From an uncultured Flavobacteriales bacterium (GTDB lineage: Bacteria > Bacteroidota > Bacteroidia > Flavobacteriales > Schleiferiaceae): DNA of 64,000 nucleotides. The notes under the pieces were generated by a model, which saw only the letters and a program-made list of their open reading frames with translations, was not told the DNA's origin and searched no databases. This document shows, piece after piece, positions 23,189 through 33,003 of the stretch. The stretch's first letter is position 1. Each line of letters opens with the position of its first letter. The DNA lies in assembly GCA_913055685.1 (NCBI GenBank), contig CAJXKC010000004.1:148988-212987 (forward strand), read 5' to 3'. Both the position numbers and the translations under genes were made by a program.

Positions 23189-25285
23189 ATGAGAAAGCTA
23201 ATCCTCTTAATTCAAAACTATCAAACCCAGATATCCACGGCACTACTCTTTTTGTGTTCGGTAGCCTTAGTGGTATATCTGAGTCCCCGTGAAGCCAAGT
23301 TTAAGTACGAGTTTCAGAAGTCGAAGCCTTGGCAACATGAAAATCTTTTGGCACCTTTTGACTTTGCTATCGAGAAAACCGATGAAGAATTAGCGCTTGA
23401 GCGCAGTGCCCTCCAAGACAATAAAACCGTTTTTTTAAAGTGGGACGCCACACAGAGCGAAGACATTAAGATCAATTTTGAAAATGACTTTGCCCAGTCC
23501 TGGAAAGACGCCATTGCCGCCGGACGTTTCGAGCTAAGTGGGGATAGCAGCGAGCAAAAAACCTTGGGCGATAGCCTTCAAAACCTGGGGCTTAAAACCA
23601 TCGAGGCTCTTAGTGCTAAGGGTATTTTACAGCCCAGTGATGATCCTTCGCTAGAAGACTACGGCGAGATTTTGCTTTTAAAAGATGGTATCAGTAAACC
23701 AGTAGAACTGCAAGATTTCTTAAATATTCGAGAGGCGGCCGAATTAGCACGTAAACAATTGCAAGAGCAACTTTCCCCAGAACTAAGCTCTTTCTTGGCG
23801 GCTCGACTAAGCGCTAATCTGCGCTACAATGTCTTTTACGATTTAGAAACTACCCAGAAATACCTCGATAATCAATTAAAGTCGATTCTTTCTACTCGTG
23901 GTATGGTGGAAAAGGGCGAGCTAATAATTGCCCAGGGAAATTTGGTAGATGAGAGCCGTTTCGCGAAGCTTAACTCCTTAAAGCAGGTCTATGAAGGTTC
24001 GCTGGCCGGTTCTAATTCCTATTACGGATTGCTCTTTGGCCAAATTCTGCTTATTGGCATCTTGTTCCTGGCCATCTTTGCCTACCTGCGTCAATTCGAC
24101 CGACTAGTATTGGAAGACATTGCGCGACTCACCTTTATTCTCCTCAATATTTTAATTATGGTGGGGGTTGCGCGCCTTATTGCGCGTTGGGATCCAGATT
24201 TTCTTTACCTGGTGCCCTTTGCGATTCTGCCCATGGTAATTCGATCCTTTTTCGATATCCGCTTGGCGCTCTTTATGCATTTCATTGCGATGCTATTAAT
24301 AGCTTTCCAGGTACCGAATAGCTTTGAGTTTATTCTCTTGCAATTCGTAGCGGGAATATTCGCGGTTTTATTGGTGAATAATCTCTATAAACGTAGAGAT
24401 CTATTCCTTACCGCGGCTAAGATTACCCTAGTATACGCGGTTTCCTATTTTAGTTTAGCGATTCTCCAAGAGGGTAGCTTGGATAGTATTAACTACACGG
24501 TCTTTGGTTATTTTATGGCCAATGGACTCTTAACCTTGGTTTCTTTTCCCCTGATCTATTTTGAGGAACGCCTTTTTGGTTTAGTGTCGGAAATTTCGCT
24601 CTTGGAGCTAAGTGACACCAATAATCCACTTTTACGAGAAATGGCCGAATTGGCTCCGGGTACTTTCCACCATGTGATGCAGGTAGCCAATCTTACCGAA
24701 AATGCCTGCTTGGCCATCGGTGGTAATGCTTTGCTCGCCCGTACCGGTGCTCTGTACCATGATATTGGTAAGATGAATAGTCCGATGTACTTCATCGAAA
24801 ACCAGGCTACCGGTATTAATCCCCACGACGAACTTAGCTTCGAAGAAAGCGCTGAAATTATTATTGGTCACGTTAGCGATGGTATCCAATTAGCCAAGAA
24901 GCATAAATTACCGGATGTGCTTATTGACTTTATTCGTACCCATCACGGCACTTCTACCGTGATGTATTTCTACCGCCAATACATTAAAGATTTTCCCGAA
25001 GATGAAAAGGCCCTGGACAAGTTCACCTATCCTGGTCCTAAACCTTTTTCTAAGGAAACAGCAGTATTAATGATGGCTGATACGGTGGAAGCGGCTAGTC
25101 GCAGTATTAAGAATCCCGATCACGATCAATTGGACAATTTGGTAGAGAAGTTAATTGATGCCCAAATTTCCAGTGGTCAGTTTGAGAATGCACCCATAAC
25201 CTTACGGGAGATTAGAACTGTGAAAAAGATATTTAAGAAGATGTTGATGAATATTTACCACGTAAGAATCAAATATCCAGAATAA
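23189..25285 (+). CDS. PgpH-type 7TM HD-domain phosphodiesterase
   Basis: A 698-residue membrane protein of the 7TMR-HDED/PgpH family. It has an N-terminal TM segment, a large extracytoplasmic domain (about 40-275), seven TM segments (about 280-460) and a cytoplasmic HD domain. The HD domain shows FHHVMQVANLTENACLAIGG, then LYHDIGKMNSPMYFIENQ, then IRTHHGTSTVMYFY and MADTVEAASRS. In Gram-positives PgpH degrades c-di-AMP; in Bacteroidota the same substrate is likely but not shown. A near-consensus -7 box (TAATTTAG, 23172-23179) lies just before the start. A terminator follows. Confidence 0.92.
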   Translation: MRKLILLIQNYQTQISTALLFLCSVALVVYLSPREAKFKYEFQKSKPWQHENLLAPFDFAIEKTDEELALERSALQDNKTVFLKWDATQSEDIKINFENDFAQSWKDAIAAGRFELSGDSSEQKTLGDSLQNLGLKTIEALSAKGILQPSDDPSLEDYGEILLLKDGISKPVELQDFLNIREAAELARKQLQEQLSPELSSFLAARLSANLRYNVFYDLETTQKYLDNQLKSILSTRGMVEKGELIIAQGNLVDESRFAKLNSLKQVYEGSLAGSNSYYGLLFGQILLIGILFLAIFAYLRQFDRLVLEDIARLTFILLNILIMVGVARLIARWDPDFLYLVPFAILPMVIRSFFDIRLALFMHFIAMLLIAFQVPNSFEFILLQFVAGIFAVLLVNNLYKRRDLFLTAAKITLVYAVSYFSLAILQEGSLDSINYTVFGYFMANGLLTLVSFPLIYFEERLFGLVSEISLLELSDTNNPLLREMAELAPGTFHHVMQVANLTENACLAIGGNALLARTGALYHDIGKMNSPMYFIENQATGINPHDELSFEESAEIIIGHVSDGIQLAKKHKLPDVLIDFIRTHHGTSTVMYFYRQYIKDFPEDEKALDKFTYPGPKPFSKETAVLMMADTVEAASRSIKNPDHDQLDNLVEKLIDAQISSGQFENAPITLREIRTVKKIFKKMLMNIYHVRIKYPE

Positions 25286-25286
25286 A

Positions 25287-25314
25287 AAAAAGCCTCCCGA
25301 TGGAGGCTTTTTTT
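25287..25314. terminator. Bidirectional intrinsic terminator
   Basis: AGCCTCC-CGAT-GGAGGCT flanked by A-rich and T-rich tracts, shared by the HD-phosphodiesterase gene and the convergent small gene. Confidence 0.88.
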
Positions 25315-25624
25315 ATTCTTCTTCAGTTTCAATTGCTGCATTTTGCTGGAGCTCTACAAATCCAAAAAGGTTCTGTGCACCCAAGGGCAAGCTTTCGAGC
25401 TCTTCGAGCTCAAAGCGCTCGCGGTAATAATCTAAATATCGATTGGTAAAGGCATCATTGTCGGAGCAAAGCACCAGGTTATCGGAATCCTCGGCTTGCA
25501 TGATGGCAATTTGATAGCCCTTTTTCTCCCATAAATAGCGATTAGGCATAAGGGGCGCTTTCGCTAGAAACAGGTTGTCTACCTTAAATAAACGATGTTT
25601 GGGACTTAGTAAATAAACTTTCAT
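25313..25624 (-). CDS. Hypothetical protein
   Basis: A 103-residue soluble protein of no recognised family. It opens MKVYLLSPKHRLFKVDNLFLAKAPLMPNRYLWEKKGYQIAIM, has a central DSDNLVLCSDNDAFTNRYLDYYRERFELEELES and a Glu-rich tail. No signal peptide or TM segment. The ORF track starts 23 codons earlier, but that extension reads like noncoding sequence. A near-consensus -7 box (TACCTTTA) lies between the two candidate starts, so I use ATG 25624. Confidence 0.6.
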   Translation of the reverse strand: MKVYLLSPKHRLFKVDNLFLAKAPLMPNRYLWEKKGYQIAIMQAEDSDNLVLCSDNDAFTNRYLDYYRERFELEELESLPLGAQNLFGFVELQQNAAIETEEE

Positions 25625-25693
25625 TCGGCCAAAATTTGGATGATTAGCTAAAGGTACATAGGATTTTGTAAAAGCCAGAACCTTTAAAATCAA

Positions 25694-28096
25694 TTATTTG
25701 ATCAAAATTGGGAATCGCTCCTTATTGATGATTAGTAGGTACTGTCCGGCAGGATAATCGTCTATTGCGAATTGTAAACTTTTACCTTCAAACTGACCTA
25801 ATTCGGAGGAGTCCATTAACTTTTTCCCATCGCGACTAATTAACTCAAATTGAAAATCAATGTCTTCATCCCCGAGGTAATTGATGCGAATGTACTTTTC
25901 CGCCGGATTAGGAAATACTTCGAACTGAGCGCTTCGCAGGTGTAATTCCTCATTGGTGCCTAAGCTTTCCTTGCTATTGGCGAAGCAATAGTCTCCATCT
26001 AAAACCGTATCCAGCTTAAAGCTGCCAATCTTAGAATTAGGACTGCTTACCTGCTTTTGGGCAAAAGGATAGAGGCGCCATTGATGACTACCCTTGGCGC
26101 GGTAAAGGAGTACCAGCGAATCATTACCACTTTGCAATAAGGCTTGATCCTTGCCGCGGTTACTGCCATCAAATCGCAATTCGGCTTCAATGCTAGTATT
26201 TTGATAATACAATTGCTGTAAACTGAAATAACGGCTCTTGCTTAGATTAAAGTCAAAGGGATTAGCACTGTCTTTTTGAGGTGCTACTAAATGCTGCATG
26301 ACTATTGCCGAGCCACTGTCGCTGTAATTGTTGGTGCTCAGGGTCCATCCGCCGTAAGGCGCTGTCCAAGATCCATTCTGATCGATGCGAATATGATCCA
26401 CTCCAGTAGCAGTTAAGAAACTTGGCTCGTAGGAGGCTAAAACCGCAATAGGACGGAAGCCTAGTAATAGGCCTTGGTGCTGACTAAGCTCACCACTATG
26501 GTTTAGCTTGAAACTCACCTTGCGACCATCGGAAGCGAAACAAGTAACAGATACGGGCACTGAATTAAAGTAATTGGGAGCGGCGTAAACTCTTTGCTTT
26601 ATTTCGATATCGAGTCTTTGTAGGAGATCACTGTAATTCCAATTCTCTACCGAAAACTGAGGATAGCCGGGCTCAAAAACCCAGTCTTGCCAGAAGTCAG
26701 CCAAGGAGTTTAAGCCACTAATGCGAATCATTTCGTCGCGCATACTGGTGCTACTGAGGTTACCGTAAGCATGGTCATTGAAGAGTTGCTGTAAACTGCC
26801 AAAGAACAAGCTGTCTCCCATATAATGACGCATATTGTGGCCTACCATAGCTCCCTTTTGATAGACATGATAGCCATATACGTATTCATGCGGCATGCCA
26901 AAAAGTGGGCGGTGTAGATTACCATCTCGGGCTGCGGCAAGGTTTAAAACCTTCCAAGCATTGTCTTTTACCGTTTCGTAATAAGCCTTGGGACCATAAA
27001 CATATTCCTCATACAAATGTGAGCTAAACTCGGCCATGCCTTCGTTGATCCACATATCGTCCGAAGTTTCGCAAGTAATGAGATTACCAAACCAGTGATG
27101 TGCCAATTCGTGGGCCATAATGTCTTCCCCATTCAAATTGCCATTAATAAGGCTAATGGGAAAATGAATGCTTGTAGCATGTTCCATGGCACCCACGGTA
27201 GTTGCTGCATAGCCTACTCTAGGCCATTGATAGGGCCCAAAGTAATTTTCATAAGCGTGAAAGGTGGGTTTTAGATTGATGAAGGAGGCCTTTAAATTAT
27301 TGGTGTCGGCTGCTTTGGCGGCTAAAAGAATATCGATGATGCCATTGGCGCCCTGTACCGTGTCGGCGAGAAATTCATAATTGGCCAAGGCAAAACTCAC
27401 CAAATAAGTAGGAATTTCTTCCTGCAGTTCGGCACTGCTTATAAGGCTGTCGCCTGATATCACTCTGGTAATTTGATCGCCACTGATCAATGGTTTTAGG
27501 GGATCTTTACTTAAAACGCTTAGCGAATAGCTTGACTTTTCTACGAAATTGTCGTAACAAGGAAACCAAGCCCGGCCGTAGGTGTGCGGATTAGCACCAA
27601 AGCCAACGCCTAGGTTATAGTAGTATCCCGACTGACTATGGAAACCGCCCCAATTTAGTGGGTCACCTTGCGGACTACCGTGGTAGTAAATCCGCAGCTT
27701 GCCGCTATCGCCAGCAGCATAATTAGTAGAGAAAGTGACGGCCAAAAGCGAATCATTATAGCTGTGGCTGAAAGCGTTCGAGGCATTGCCATTTCTCCAG
27801 AATTGAATACTATCCACCTGCAGTTTGTACAAGTCTAGGTTGAGTCGGTTAATGCCATTTAGCTTGGCCGCAAAATCAATTTCCGCTACCGCTTTAAAAT
27901 TGGAACGACCCTGAGCGATGCTGTAGAGGTCTAAGCTTAAATCGTAATGCTTGATATCGAAGCTGTCGCTCTTGGCATTGTTATTAATGCTTATGCCGCT
28001 CATTCCTCCCGTGGCTTGCTTGGTGTCCATGCAGTTGTACTGGGCTTTCGCCTGATAAGCAAGGAGGAGGATAAGACTTAGAATAGCTTTTTTCAT
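25694..28096 (-). CDS. T9SS-secreted M1-family metallopeptidase
   Basis: An 800-residue exported zinc aminopeptidase of family M1. The signal peptide is MKKAILSLILLLAYQAKAQ; the ORF-track extension of ten residues overlaps the rlmB stop and is dropped. The N-terminal beta domain is followed by the catalytic domain with HELAHHWFGNLI and the downstream Glu in MWINEGMAEF, the full zinc site. The exopeptidase motif usually GxMEN reads GAMEH here. A long C-terminal region ends in a T9SS type A sorting domain (FEVFPNPAEKYIRI onward). It probably degrades peptides outside the cell. Confidence 0.92.
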   Translation of the reverse strand: MKKAILSLILLLAYQAKAQYNCMDTKQATGGMSGISINNNAKSDSFDIKHYDLSLDLYSIAQGRSNFKAVAEIDFAAKLNGINRLNLDLYKLQVDSIQFWRNGNASNAFSHSYNDSLLAVTFSTNYAAGDSGKLRIYYHGSPQGDPLNWGGFHSQSGYYYNLGVGFGANPHTYGRAWFPCYDNFVEKSSYSLSVLSKDPLKPLISGDQITRVISGDSLISSAELQEEIPTYLVSFALANYEFLADTVQGANGIIDILLAAKAADTNNLKASFINLKPTFHAYENYFGPYQWPRVGYAATTVGAMEHATSIHFPISLINGNLNGEDIMAHELAHHWFGNLITCETSDDMWINEGMAEFSSHLYEEYVYGPKAYYETVKDNAWKVLNLAAARDGNLHRPLFGMPHEYVYGYHVYQKGAMVGHNMRHYMGDSLFFGSLQQLFNDHAYGNLSSTSMRDEMIRISGLNSLADFWQDWVFEPGYPQFSVENWNYSDLLQRLDIEIKQRVYAAPNYFNSVPVSVTCFASDGRKVSFKLNHSGELSQHQGLLLGFRPIAVLASYEPSFLTATGVDHIRIDQNGSWTAPYGGWTLSTNNYSDSGSAIVMQHLVAPQKDSANPFDFNLSKSRYFSLQQLYYQNTSIEAELRFDGSNRGKDQALLQSGNDSLVLLYRAKGSHQWRLYPFAQKQVSSPNSKIGSFKLDTVLDGDYCFANSKESLGTNEELHLRSAQFEVFPNPAEKYIRINYLGDEDIDFQFELISRDGKKLMDSSELGQFEGKSLQFAIDDYPAGQYLLIINKERFPILIK

Positions 28097-28097
28097 A

Positions 28098-28853
28098 TCA
28101 AATAGATCGTTGACGGATAAGTTCATACAATACCGCTCCGGCGGCTACCGATACATTTAAGGAGCCTACTTTACCCATCATAGGTAATTTAACCACCGCA
28201 TCGGCTGCTTTGAGTCGCTCTGGCGCTACACCTTTGTCTTCCGAGCCCATAACAATCGCCATCGGCCCTTTGAGGTCGGTTTCATAATGAAGGGTATCGG
28301 TTTTTTCACTGCAGGCTACCACCCGAATGCCACTCATCTGCAAATAGGTAATGGTTTCATTTAAATTACTCTCCTTGCATACTGGAAGATGGGCCAAGGC
28401 ACCAGCCGATGCTTTCATCGCATCGAGGTTAAATGCCGCCGAATTACGCATGGTGGTTACCAAGGCATGGGCTCCTACGGCATCGGCAGTACGGGCTATT
28501 GCCCCTAAGTTGCGTACATCACTAACCCGGTCCAGAATTACAATTAAGGGCTCTTCGCCTTTCTCGAAAGTGGCCTGCACAATTTCTTTGAGATCTACAC
28601 TCTGCACTACCGAGAGGGTCGCTACCACTCCTTGGTGATTCTTGCGGGTGAACTTATCCAGGCGACTTTTAGGAACAACGGTATAAGGAAGCTTATGCTC
28701 CTTAATTACGCCCCAAAGCTCCTTAAATAGCGCTCCTTGTAGGTTTTTTTGAATGTAAATTTTATCGAGTTCCTTGCCGGCTTCAATAGCCTCTAATAGT
28801 GGTCTAATACCACATAGGAGTTCGTGTTCGGTATTGGAGTTGGTCGTAGTCAT
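28098..28853 (-). CDS. rlmB: 23S rRNA 2'-O-methyltransferase of the TrmH/RlmB family
   Basis: A SPOUT-class 2'-O-ribose methyltransferase, 251 residues from the chosen start. The N-terminal substrate-binding domain begins ELLCGIRPLLEAIEAGKELDKIYI. The knot carries LIVILDRVSDVRNLGAIARTADAVGAHALV (motif 1), MAIVMGSEDKGV (motif 2) and LPMMGKVGSLNVSVAAGAVLYE (motif 3). RlmB methylates G2251 in E. coli; the family assignment is firm, the exact site inferred. The ORF track starts 25 codons further up inside the GWxTD gene. ATG 28853 still overlaps that gene by 50 nt. Confidence 0.92.
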   Translation of the reverse strand: MTTTNSNTEHELLCGIRPLLEAIEAGKELDKIYIQKNLQGALFKELWGVIKEHKLPYTVVPKSRLDKFTRKNHQGVVATLSVVQSVDLKEIVQATFEKGEEPLIVILDRVSDVRNLGAIARTADAVGAHALVTTMRNSAAFNLDAMKASAGALAHLPVCKESNLNETITYLQMSGIRVVACSEKTDTLHYETDLKGPMAIVMGSEDKGVAPERLKAADAVVKLPMMGKVGSLNVSVAAGAVLYELIRQRSI

Positions 28854-30147
28854 CTTGCTCTCTGCGGATGTCTTTAGTGTTATATATATGTCCGCGTCGC
28901 CAAGCTTCGATAGCCTGACCCCAGCCATAACGGTATTGCGGGCTTCGCTCTAATTCGAAGTCATTGTCGCTAAAGGGATTATCGAGGCGAATAAAATTAA
29001 AGTAATAGGATAGACCAGAGCTTTCGTTGCCATATACCCAGGCCTCACCGGCCGAAGATCGGTATACCTTATTCGGGGGGCCGTATATGATATACAGAAT
29101 CCCGCGGTCGGTTTTCCAGCCTTCGTGATAAGAGCTAAAAAAGCGGTTGGCACTTTCTACTCTTTCGTAATATTCTCGGATCATATCGCGTGCACGCTGG
29201 GCATTCCCCGCCTTCCGAATCCAAAAATCATCGATCCAATCGCTAAGTTTTTGCGGTTGATCTAAGAGGGCTTGCAATTCATCGTACTCACTTTGGGTGG
29301 TTAAATAACGCAGCGGGCCCGCCATATCCCGGTGATTCCCCACCATAGGGAAATGCGGGTAAAAACTATATAGGGTAAAACCCGACCACTGACTAGTATC
29401 TAATCGGAAGTGGTAAAAGCCAATATTTCGTAAAGCTAAAACGGTATCGGCGGGCACTAAAAAGGTGGAGTCGGGTTGGATGTCGAAAGACTGACTTTCC
29501 CGGGAGGAATATGGGGGGAGTGCTAAAGGGAACTCCCTTTGGTAATAACTTACGTAGTAATACCTGGGCTCTAATTGGGTGTGGCTTAGTTGGAAGGGTA
29601 CACCGGCAGGCAAGTGGTTGGTAAAAAGAATGTGGCCACTGGTATCGCGTAAACTAAAATTATTGGGGTTGTTGAGGTTCCCTCTTTTCAAGAGAATAAA
29701 ATTGCTTTGCTCGCTGCCACGGTTTAAATCCACCGTGGTCACATAAAGGGTTAGTTTTTCTGGGCTTCTGCTCTCGGGCGGAAGTTTTAGGTAGAAACTT
29801 CCGTTTATTATCTTATTGCTAACGTCCTCCACCTGATGTTGCAAGCGAACGCTGCCACTATCCAATACCTGCTCTTGCTCCATACGCGGTAACAATTGGT
29901 ATTTGATATGTACATGGGCCTCGTAGGTTTTATCATCGGAGAGGCGCGTAAAGAGAAAGTTTCCAGTTTCGAGGCGATAATGAACCTTACAAAGAGTGTC
30001 TCCTAAGTATTCAAAACGGAAATAAGGCCTAAGGGCCATTTCCTGCTCATTGTAGAGATAGGATAAATTATTGGTCTGCAGCCCTTCCGGACCACGACAA
30101 GACCAAAGCAGGGTCGATATTAAAATAAAAATTACCGCCTTTCGCAT
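28804..30147 (-). CDS. GWxTD-domain lipoprotein
   Basis: A 447-residue lipoprotein (lipobox LLWSC, then RGPEG) ending in a GWxTD domain. The signature reads EGWKTDRGILYIIYGPPNKVYRS, with the preceding helix RARDMIREYYERVESANRFF. GWxTD proteins are found in Bacteroidota and Acidobacteriota; their function is not established. The N-terminal ~300 residues are beta-rich. It lies in a tight cluster with the BamA-like gene upstream and rlmB downstream, which suggests an envelope role for at least these two. Confidence 0.85.
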   Translation of the reverse strand: MRKAVIFILISTLLWSCRGPEGLQTNNLSYLYNEQEMALRPYFRFEYLGDTLCKVHYRLETGNFLFTRLSDDKTYEAHVHIKYQLLPRMEQEQVLDSGSVRLQHQVEDVSNKIINGSFYLKLPPESRSPEKLTLYVTTVDLNRGSEQSNFILLKRGNLNNPNNFSLRDTSGHILFTNHLPAGVPFQLSHTQLEPRYYYVSYYQREFPLALPPYSSRESQSFDIQPDSTFLVPADTVLALRNIGFYHFRLDTSQWSGFTLYSFYPHFPMVGNHRDMAGPLRYLTTQSEYDELQALLDQPQKLSDWIDDFWIRKAGNAQRARDMIREYYERVESANRFFSSYHEGWKTDRGILYIIYGPPNKVYRSSAGEAWVYGNESSGLSYYFNFIRLDNPFSDNDFELERSPQYRYGWGQAIEAWRRGHIYNTKDIRREQDDYDQLQYRTRTPMWY

Positions 30148-30176
30148 AGCACAAAGAAAAGAAATGTCGCGCAGCT

Positions 30177-31772
30177 TTAGAAAGTATTTACATAGGATAG
30201 ATGAACCTTAGTGCTGCGCCAATCATAGCTGTCATCGTCTGTCTGTCCTACTGCTAAGAATAACGAAAAGATACCCCCTTTAGTTTGGAAATTAATTCCG
30301 CCTCCCAGTCCACTATGCAGATTTTGGCTCACTAGTAGGGAACTATTGTTTTCACTGTAAGCCAAATCCCCAAATAAGCAGAGGTAGTCGTATTTGCCTA
30401 ACATATAGCGAATTTCGCTGCGCATAAGACCATAGGCGCTGCTAAAGAGACTTAGTTCGTTAAAACCACGCAAGCTATTAATACCACCTAAACGGAATAA
30501 CTCATTTTCGAATAGCGGCGAGCCGCCAATTCCCTCGCTGCTAAAGGCTTGGTGCCAAACCCAAGCCGAACCCATTTTATGATAATAGGCGGCATCAAAG
30601 CGCCAATCATATTGTTGCCATTCTGCCGCCTCCGCTTCTCGGTAGCGGCTACCTAATTCTATAGTAAAGCGGTAGCCTTGGGTGGCGACAATACTTTGGT
30701 TAAGTCGCTTCAGGCGAAAGCCTAAAGATAGGCCTGCGCTACTGTAGCTACCTAAATTTTGAAATTCGACACTACTCGCACCGAGTTGGTTGGAGGAGCG
30801 GAAGCGGGCATTTAACTCTAATGAAGCTTGATAAGCTATGCGGTAGTTGAACCCGGTTTCGAAAAAGCGTTGTATAAAACTGCTGTCTTGCCTAAAAAGC
30901 TCAACCCCAGCTTTAATACCCAGCGGACTACCCCAGAGATAGGGATAAGCAAAGCGCAGTTGAAAGTCCTGCACCGAGGTGTTAGGACTGCGCCACCGCA
31001 ATTGAATCGCTTCCCCTTTATTAAAAGTGTTGAGCAGGTTTAAGTTGAAATCGCCGTTTAAGGTGGTACGGCCATCGGCCTCGGTATTTAGTCCAATTAT
31101 TCCGCTGATCTGATTGCTACTGCGCTTGTTTAAATAAAGGTATAGATGAGCACTTTGAGGGTAGAAGGCCAGAGCGGGAGCCCTCTGGGCACTTAGATAA
31201 TCGCTGGCCTCTAATCTGTTTTGGACTTCCTGCAAGTATTTTTCCTGGTATAGACCCCCTTTCTGCCAATCTATTTCATAGCCTAGTAAATTGGGGTCTA
31301 CCTTGGTGTAGCCTAATACAATCAAGGAATCGAACCGAAATTGCTGACCTAATTTTAGGGTGGCAAATGCATGCAGCTCATTTTCTTGAACCAGGTAGTT
31401 AATGATTTCTAAGCTGGCAAAGAGATAGCCTTGATCGGCATAAGTGCTAAGTACTTGTTTTAGCTCAAATTTCCAGTTTTGAGCATTGAGGAGTTTTGGC
31501 TCCAAATTAAATTCGAGGCTGTCTATTCGTAAAGTTCCGAGGCTTAGTTTAGGTCCGCTCTGTAAAAGGGTATCTCTTCTTTCATGCAGCCAAAAGCCTG
31601 CCTCTTGCAGGGCGAGCGATTTTTGCGACCAGTGTTCTAAACTGCTATCGGCTAAAATTGCTTCTACCTCTTGCCGCCAGTTCAGTTGCGGGCTTTCCAC
31701 CGCTAACTGTGCAGTTATGGGCCCAGTAATTAGTATTAATATTAAAAAGCTCCTTACCAAGATAATCGCCAA
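30177..31772 (-). CDS. BamA/TamA-like outer membrane beta-barrel protein
   Basis: A 531-residue outer membrane protein with signal peptide (MAIILVRSFLILILITGPITAQ), a POTRA-like periplasmic region (about 70-210; FRFDSLIVLGYTKVDPNLLGY is a POTRA segment) and a 16-strand-type barrel. The surface-antigen signature is seen as FENELFRLGGINSLRGFNELSLFSSAYGLMRSEIRY. It is much shorter than BamA (one or two POTRA domains only), so it is probably a TamA/Omp85-like accessory for export or lipid traffic. The start overlaps the end of ung by 19 nt. Confidence 0.85.
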   Translation of the reverse strand: MAIILVRSFLILILITGPITAQLAVESPQLNWRQEVEAILADSSLEHWSQKSLALQEAGFWLHERRDTLLQSGPKLSLGTLRIDSLEFNLEPKLLNAQNWKFELKQVLSTYADQGYLFASLEIINYLVQENELHAFATLKLGQQFRFDSLIVLGYTKVDPNLLGYEIDWQKGGLYQEKYLQEVQNRLEASDYLSAQRAPALAFYPQSAHLYLYLNKRSSNQISGIIGLNTEADGRTTLNGDFNLNLLNTFNKGEAIQLRWRSPNTSVQDFQLRFAYPYLWGSPLGIKAGVELFRQDSSFIQRFFETGFNYRIAYQASLELNARFRSSNQLGASSVEFQNLGSYSSAGLSLGFRLKRLNQSIVATQGYRFTIELGSRYREAEAAEWQQYDWRFDAAYYHKMGSAWVWHQAFSSEGIGGSPLFENELFRLGGINSLRGFNELSLFSSAYGLMRSEIRYMLGKYDYLCLFGDLAYSENNSSLLVSQNLHSGLGGGINFQTKGGIFSLFLAVGQTDDDSYDWRSTKVHLSYVNTF

Positions 31773-32446
31773 TTAATCGCTTCTAAGCCTTGCTTTAGTA
31801 AGAAGTCATTGCATAGCGAAAAGGGTTTAGAACCAAAGAATCCGTGGCGGGCCGAAAGGGGAGAGGGATGCGCCGACTTTATAATTAGGTGTTTCTGTGT
31901 ATCAATGAAAAGCTGCTTTTTTTGCGCCCAATTGCCCCAGAGTATAAACACCATTCTTTCCTTGTTGGCCGAAAGACTTTGGATAACCGCATCGGTAAAA
32001 AGCTCCCAACCCCATTTTTGATGGGAACCCGCTTTTCCTTCCTCAACACTCAAAAAGCTATTTAATAAGAGTACTCCTTGCTGCGCCCATTCGCTTAAAT
32101 CACCGCCAAAGGCAGGGTCGATGTTTAAATCACTTTTTAGCTCTTTATAGATGTTGCGTAAGCTAGGTGGGATCTTTTGGCCTTGCGGTACGGAGAAGGA
32201 TAAACCATCGGCTTGGCCTGGGCCGTGGTAAGGATCCTGACCCAAGATTAATACTTTACACTTATCCCACTTGCAAACATTAAAGGCCCTGAAACGGTTA
32301 TATTCTGCAGGGTATATAGGCTTGGTTTTCGCTTCCACTTCCAGCTTTTTAAGCAGACTTTGAAAGTCGGGATTATGCCAATAAGGCTCTAATACCTTTT
32401 GCCATCCTGGATCATGCAAGTAATTGTGAATGGGATAGGATACCAC
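31754..32446 (-). CDS. ung: Uracil-DNA glycosylase
   Basis: A family 1 UDG, 230 residues, which removes uracil from DNA at the start of base excision repair. The water-activating motif is LGQDPYHGPGQADGLSFSVP and the minor-groove loop SAHPSPLSARHGFFGSKPFS; both are intact. The start is a GTG (32446-32444): no ATG is suitably placed ahead of MVSYPIHNYLHDPGWQKVLEPYW. It overlaps the BamA-like gene by 19 nt, so they are probably one transcript. Confidence 0.96.
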   Translation of the reverse strand: MVSYPIHNYLHDPGWQKVLEPYWHNPDFQSLLKKLEVEAKTKPIYPAEYNRFRAFNVCKWDKCKVLILGQDPYHGPGQADGLSFSVPQGQKIPPSLRNIYKELKSDLNIDPAFGGDLSEWAQQGVLLLNSFLSVEEGKAGSHQKWGWELFTDAVIQSLSANKERMVFILWGNWAQKKQLFIDTQKHLIIKSAHPSPLSARHGFFGSKPFSLCNDFLLKQGLEAINWRLSW

Positions 32447-32542
32447 GATGTACTTTTTGTAGTTATCTATAAAGGCATAAGGTTAGCGCAAAAAGTCTAA
32501 CTTTGTTGCAAGCTATTTTAAAAATATCTTAATCGAAAGAAC

Positions 32543-32665
32543 ATGAAAAAAGTATTGGTTGCGGTACTAATGATTTTAGGAGCTTTAGTGGTTCAATCTT
32601 GTGGTAGTTCAGAGAAATGTCCTGCCTATACTGCCGCACCAGAGGTGGAGCAGTTTAATGTGTAA
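32543..32665 (+). CDS. Very small lipoprotein
   Basis: A 40-residue gene below the cut-off of the ORF track. It starts MKKVLVAVLMILGALVVQSC, a complete lipoprotein signal with lipobox VQSC, and the mature peptide is only CGSSEKCPAYTAAPEVEQFNV. The stop and the ytxJ start share one base (TAATG), so the two are translationally coupled. The CPAY segment in a tiny lipoprotein recalls similar short flavobacterial lipoproteins; no function is known. Evidence for a real gene: full signal peptide, coupling, coding-like composition. Confidence 0.75.
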   Translation: MKKVLVAVLMILGALVVQSCGSSEKCPAYTAAPEVEQFNV

Positions 32666-33003
32666 TGATTCGTAGGGAACTTCAAGATCCCTCGCAATTA
32701 GAGGAGATCGACCAAATATCAGCAGAGGGGCAGGTCGTGATTTTTAAGCATTCTACCCGCTGTCCCATAAGCGCCATGGCTTGGCGTAGAGTAAACGATG
32801 GTTGGGATGATGAATTGGCGGAAACGCCACTTTATTTTCTCGATCTTTTGCGTTTTCGGGAAACCTCTCAGGCAGTTAGCGTCCATTATGGAGTGCAACA
32901 TGAGTCGCCTCAAATACTGTTAGTTGAAAATGGAAGGGTAGTATACCAAACCTCCCATAATGGAATTAACGTTAAGGATATAAAGGGATTAATTGATGCG
33001 TAA
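32665..33003 (+). CDS. ytxJ: Bacillithiol-system redox protein YtxJ
   Basis: A 112-residue thioredoxin-fold protein of the YtxJ/DUF2847 family, proposed to act as a monothiol redoxin with bacillithiol. The active site is KHSTRCPISAMAW (one Cys), followed by SPQILLVENGRVVYQTSHNGI. Its presence suggests the cell makes bacillithiol, though no bsh genes are in the window. It lies in an operon: small lipoprotein, ytxJ, outer membrane protein, lipA, with overlaps between successive genes. Confidence 0.9.
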   Translation: MIRRELQDPSQLEEIDQISAEGQVVIFKHSTRCPISAMAWRRVNDGWDDELAETPLYFLDLLRFRETSQAVSVHYGVQHESPQILLVENGRVVYQTSHNGINVKDIKGLIDA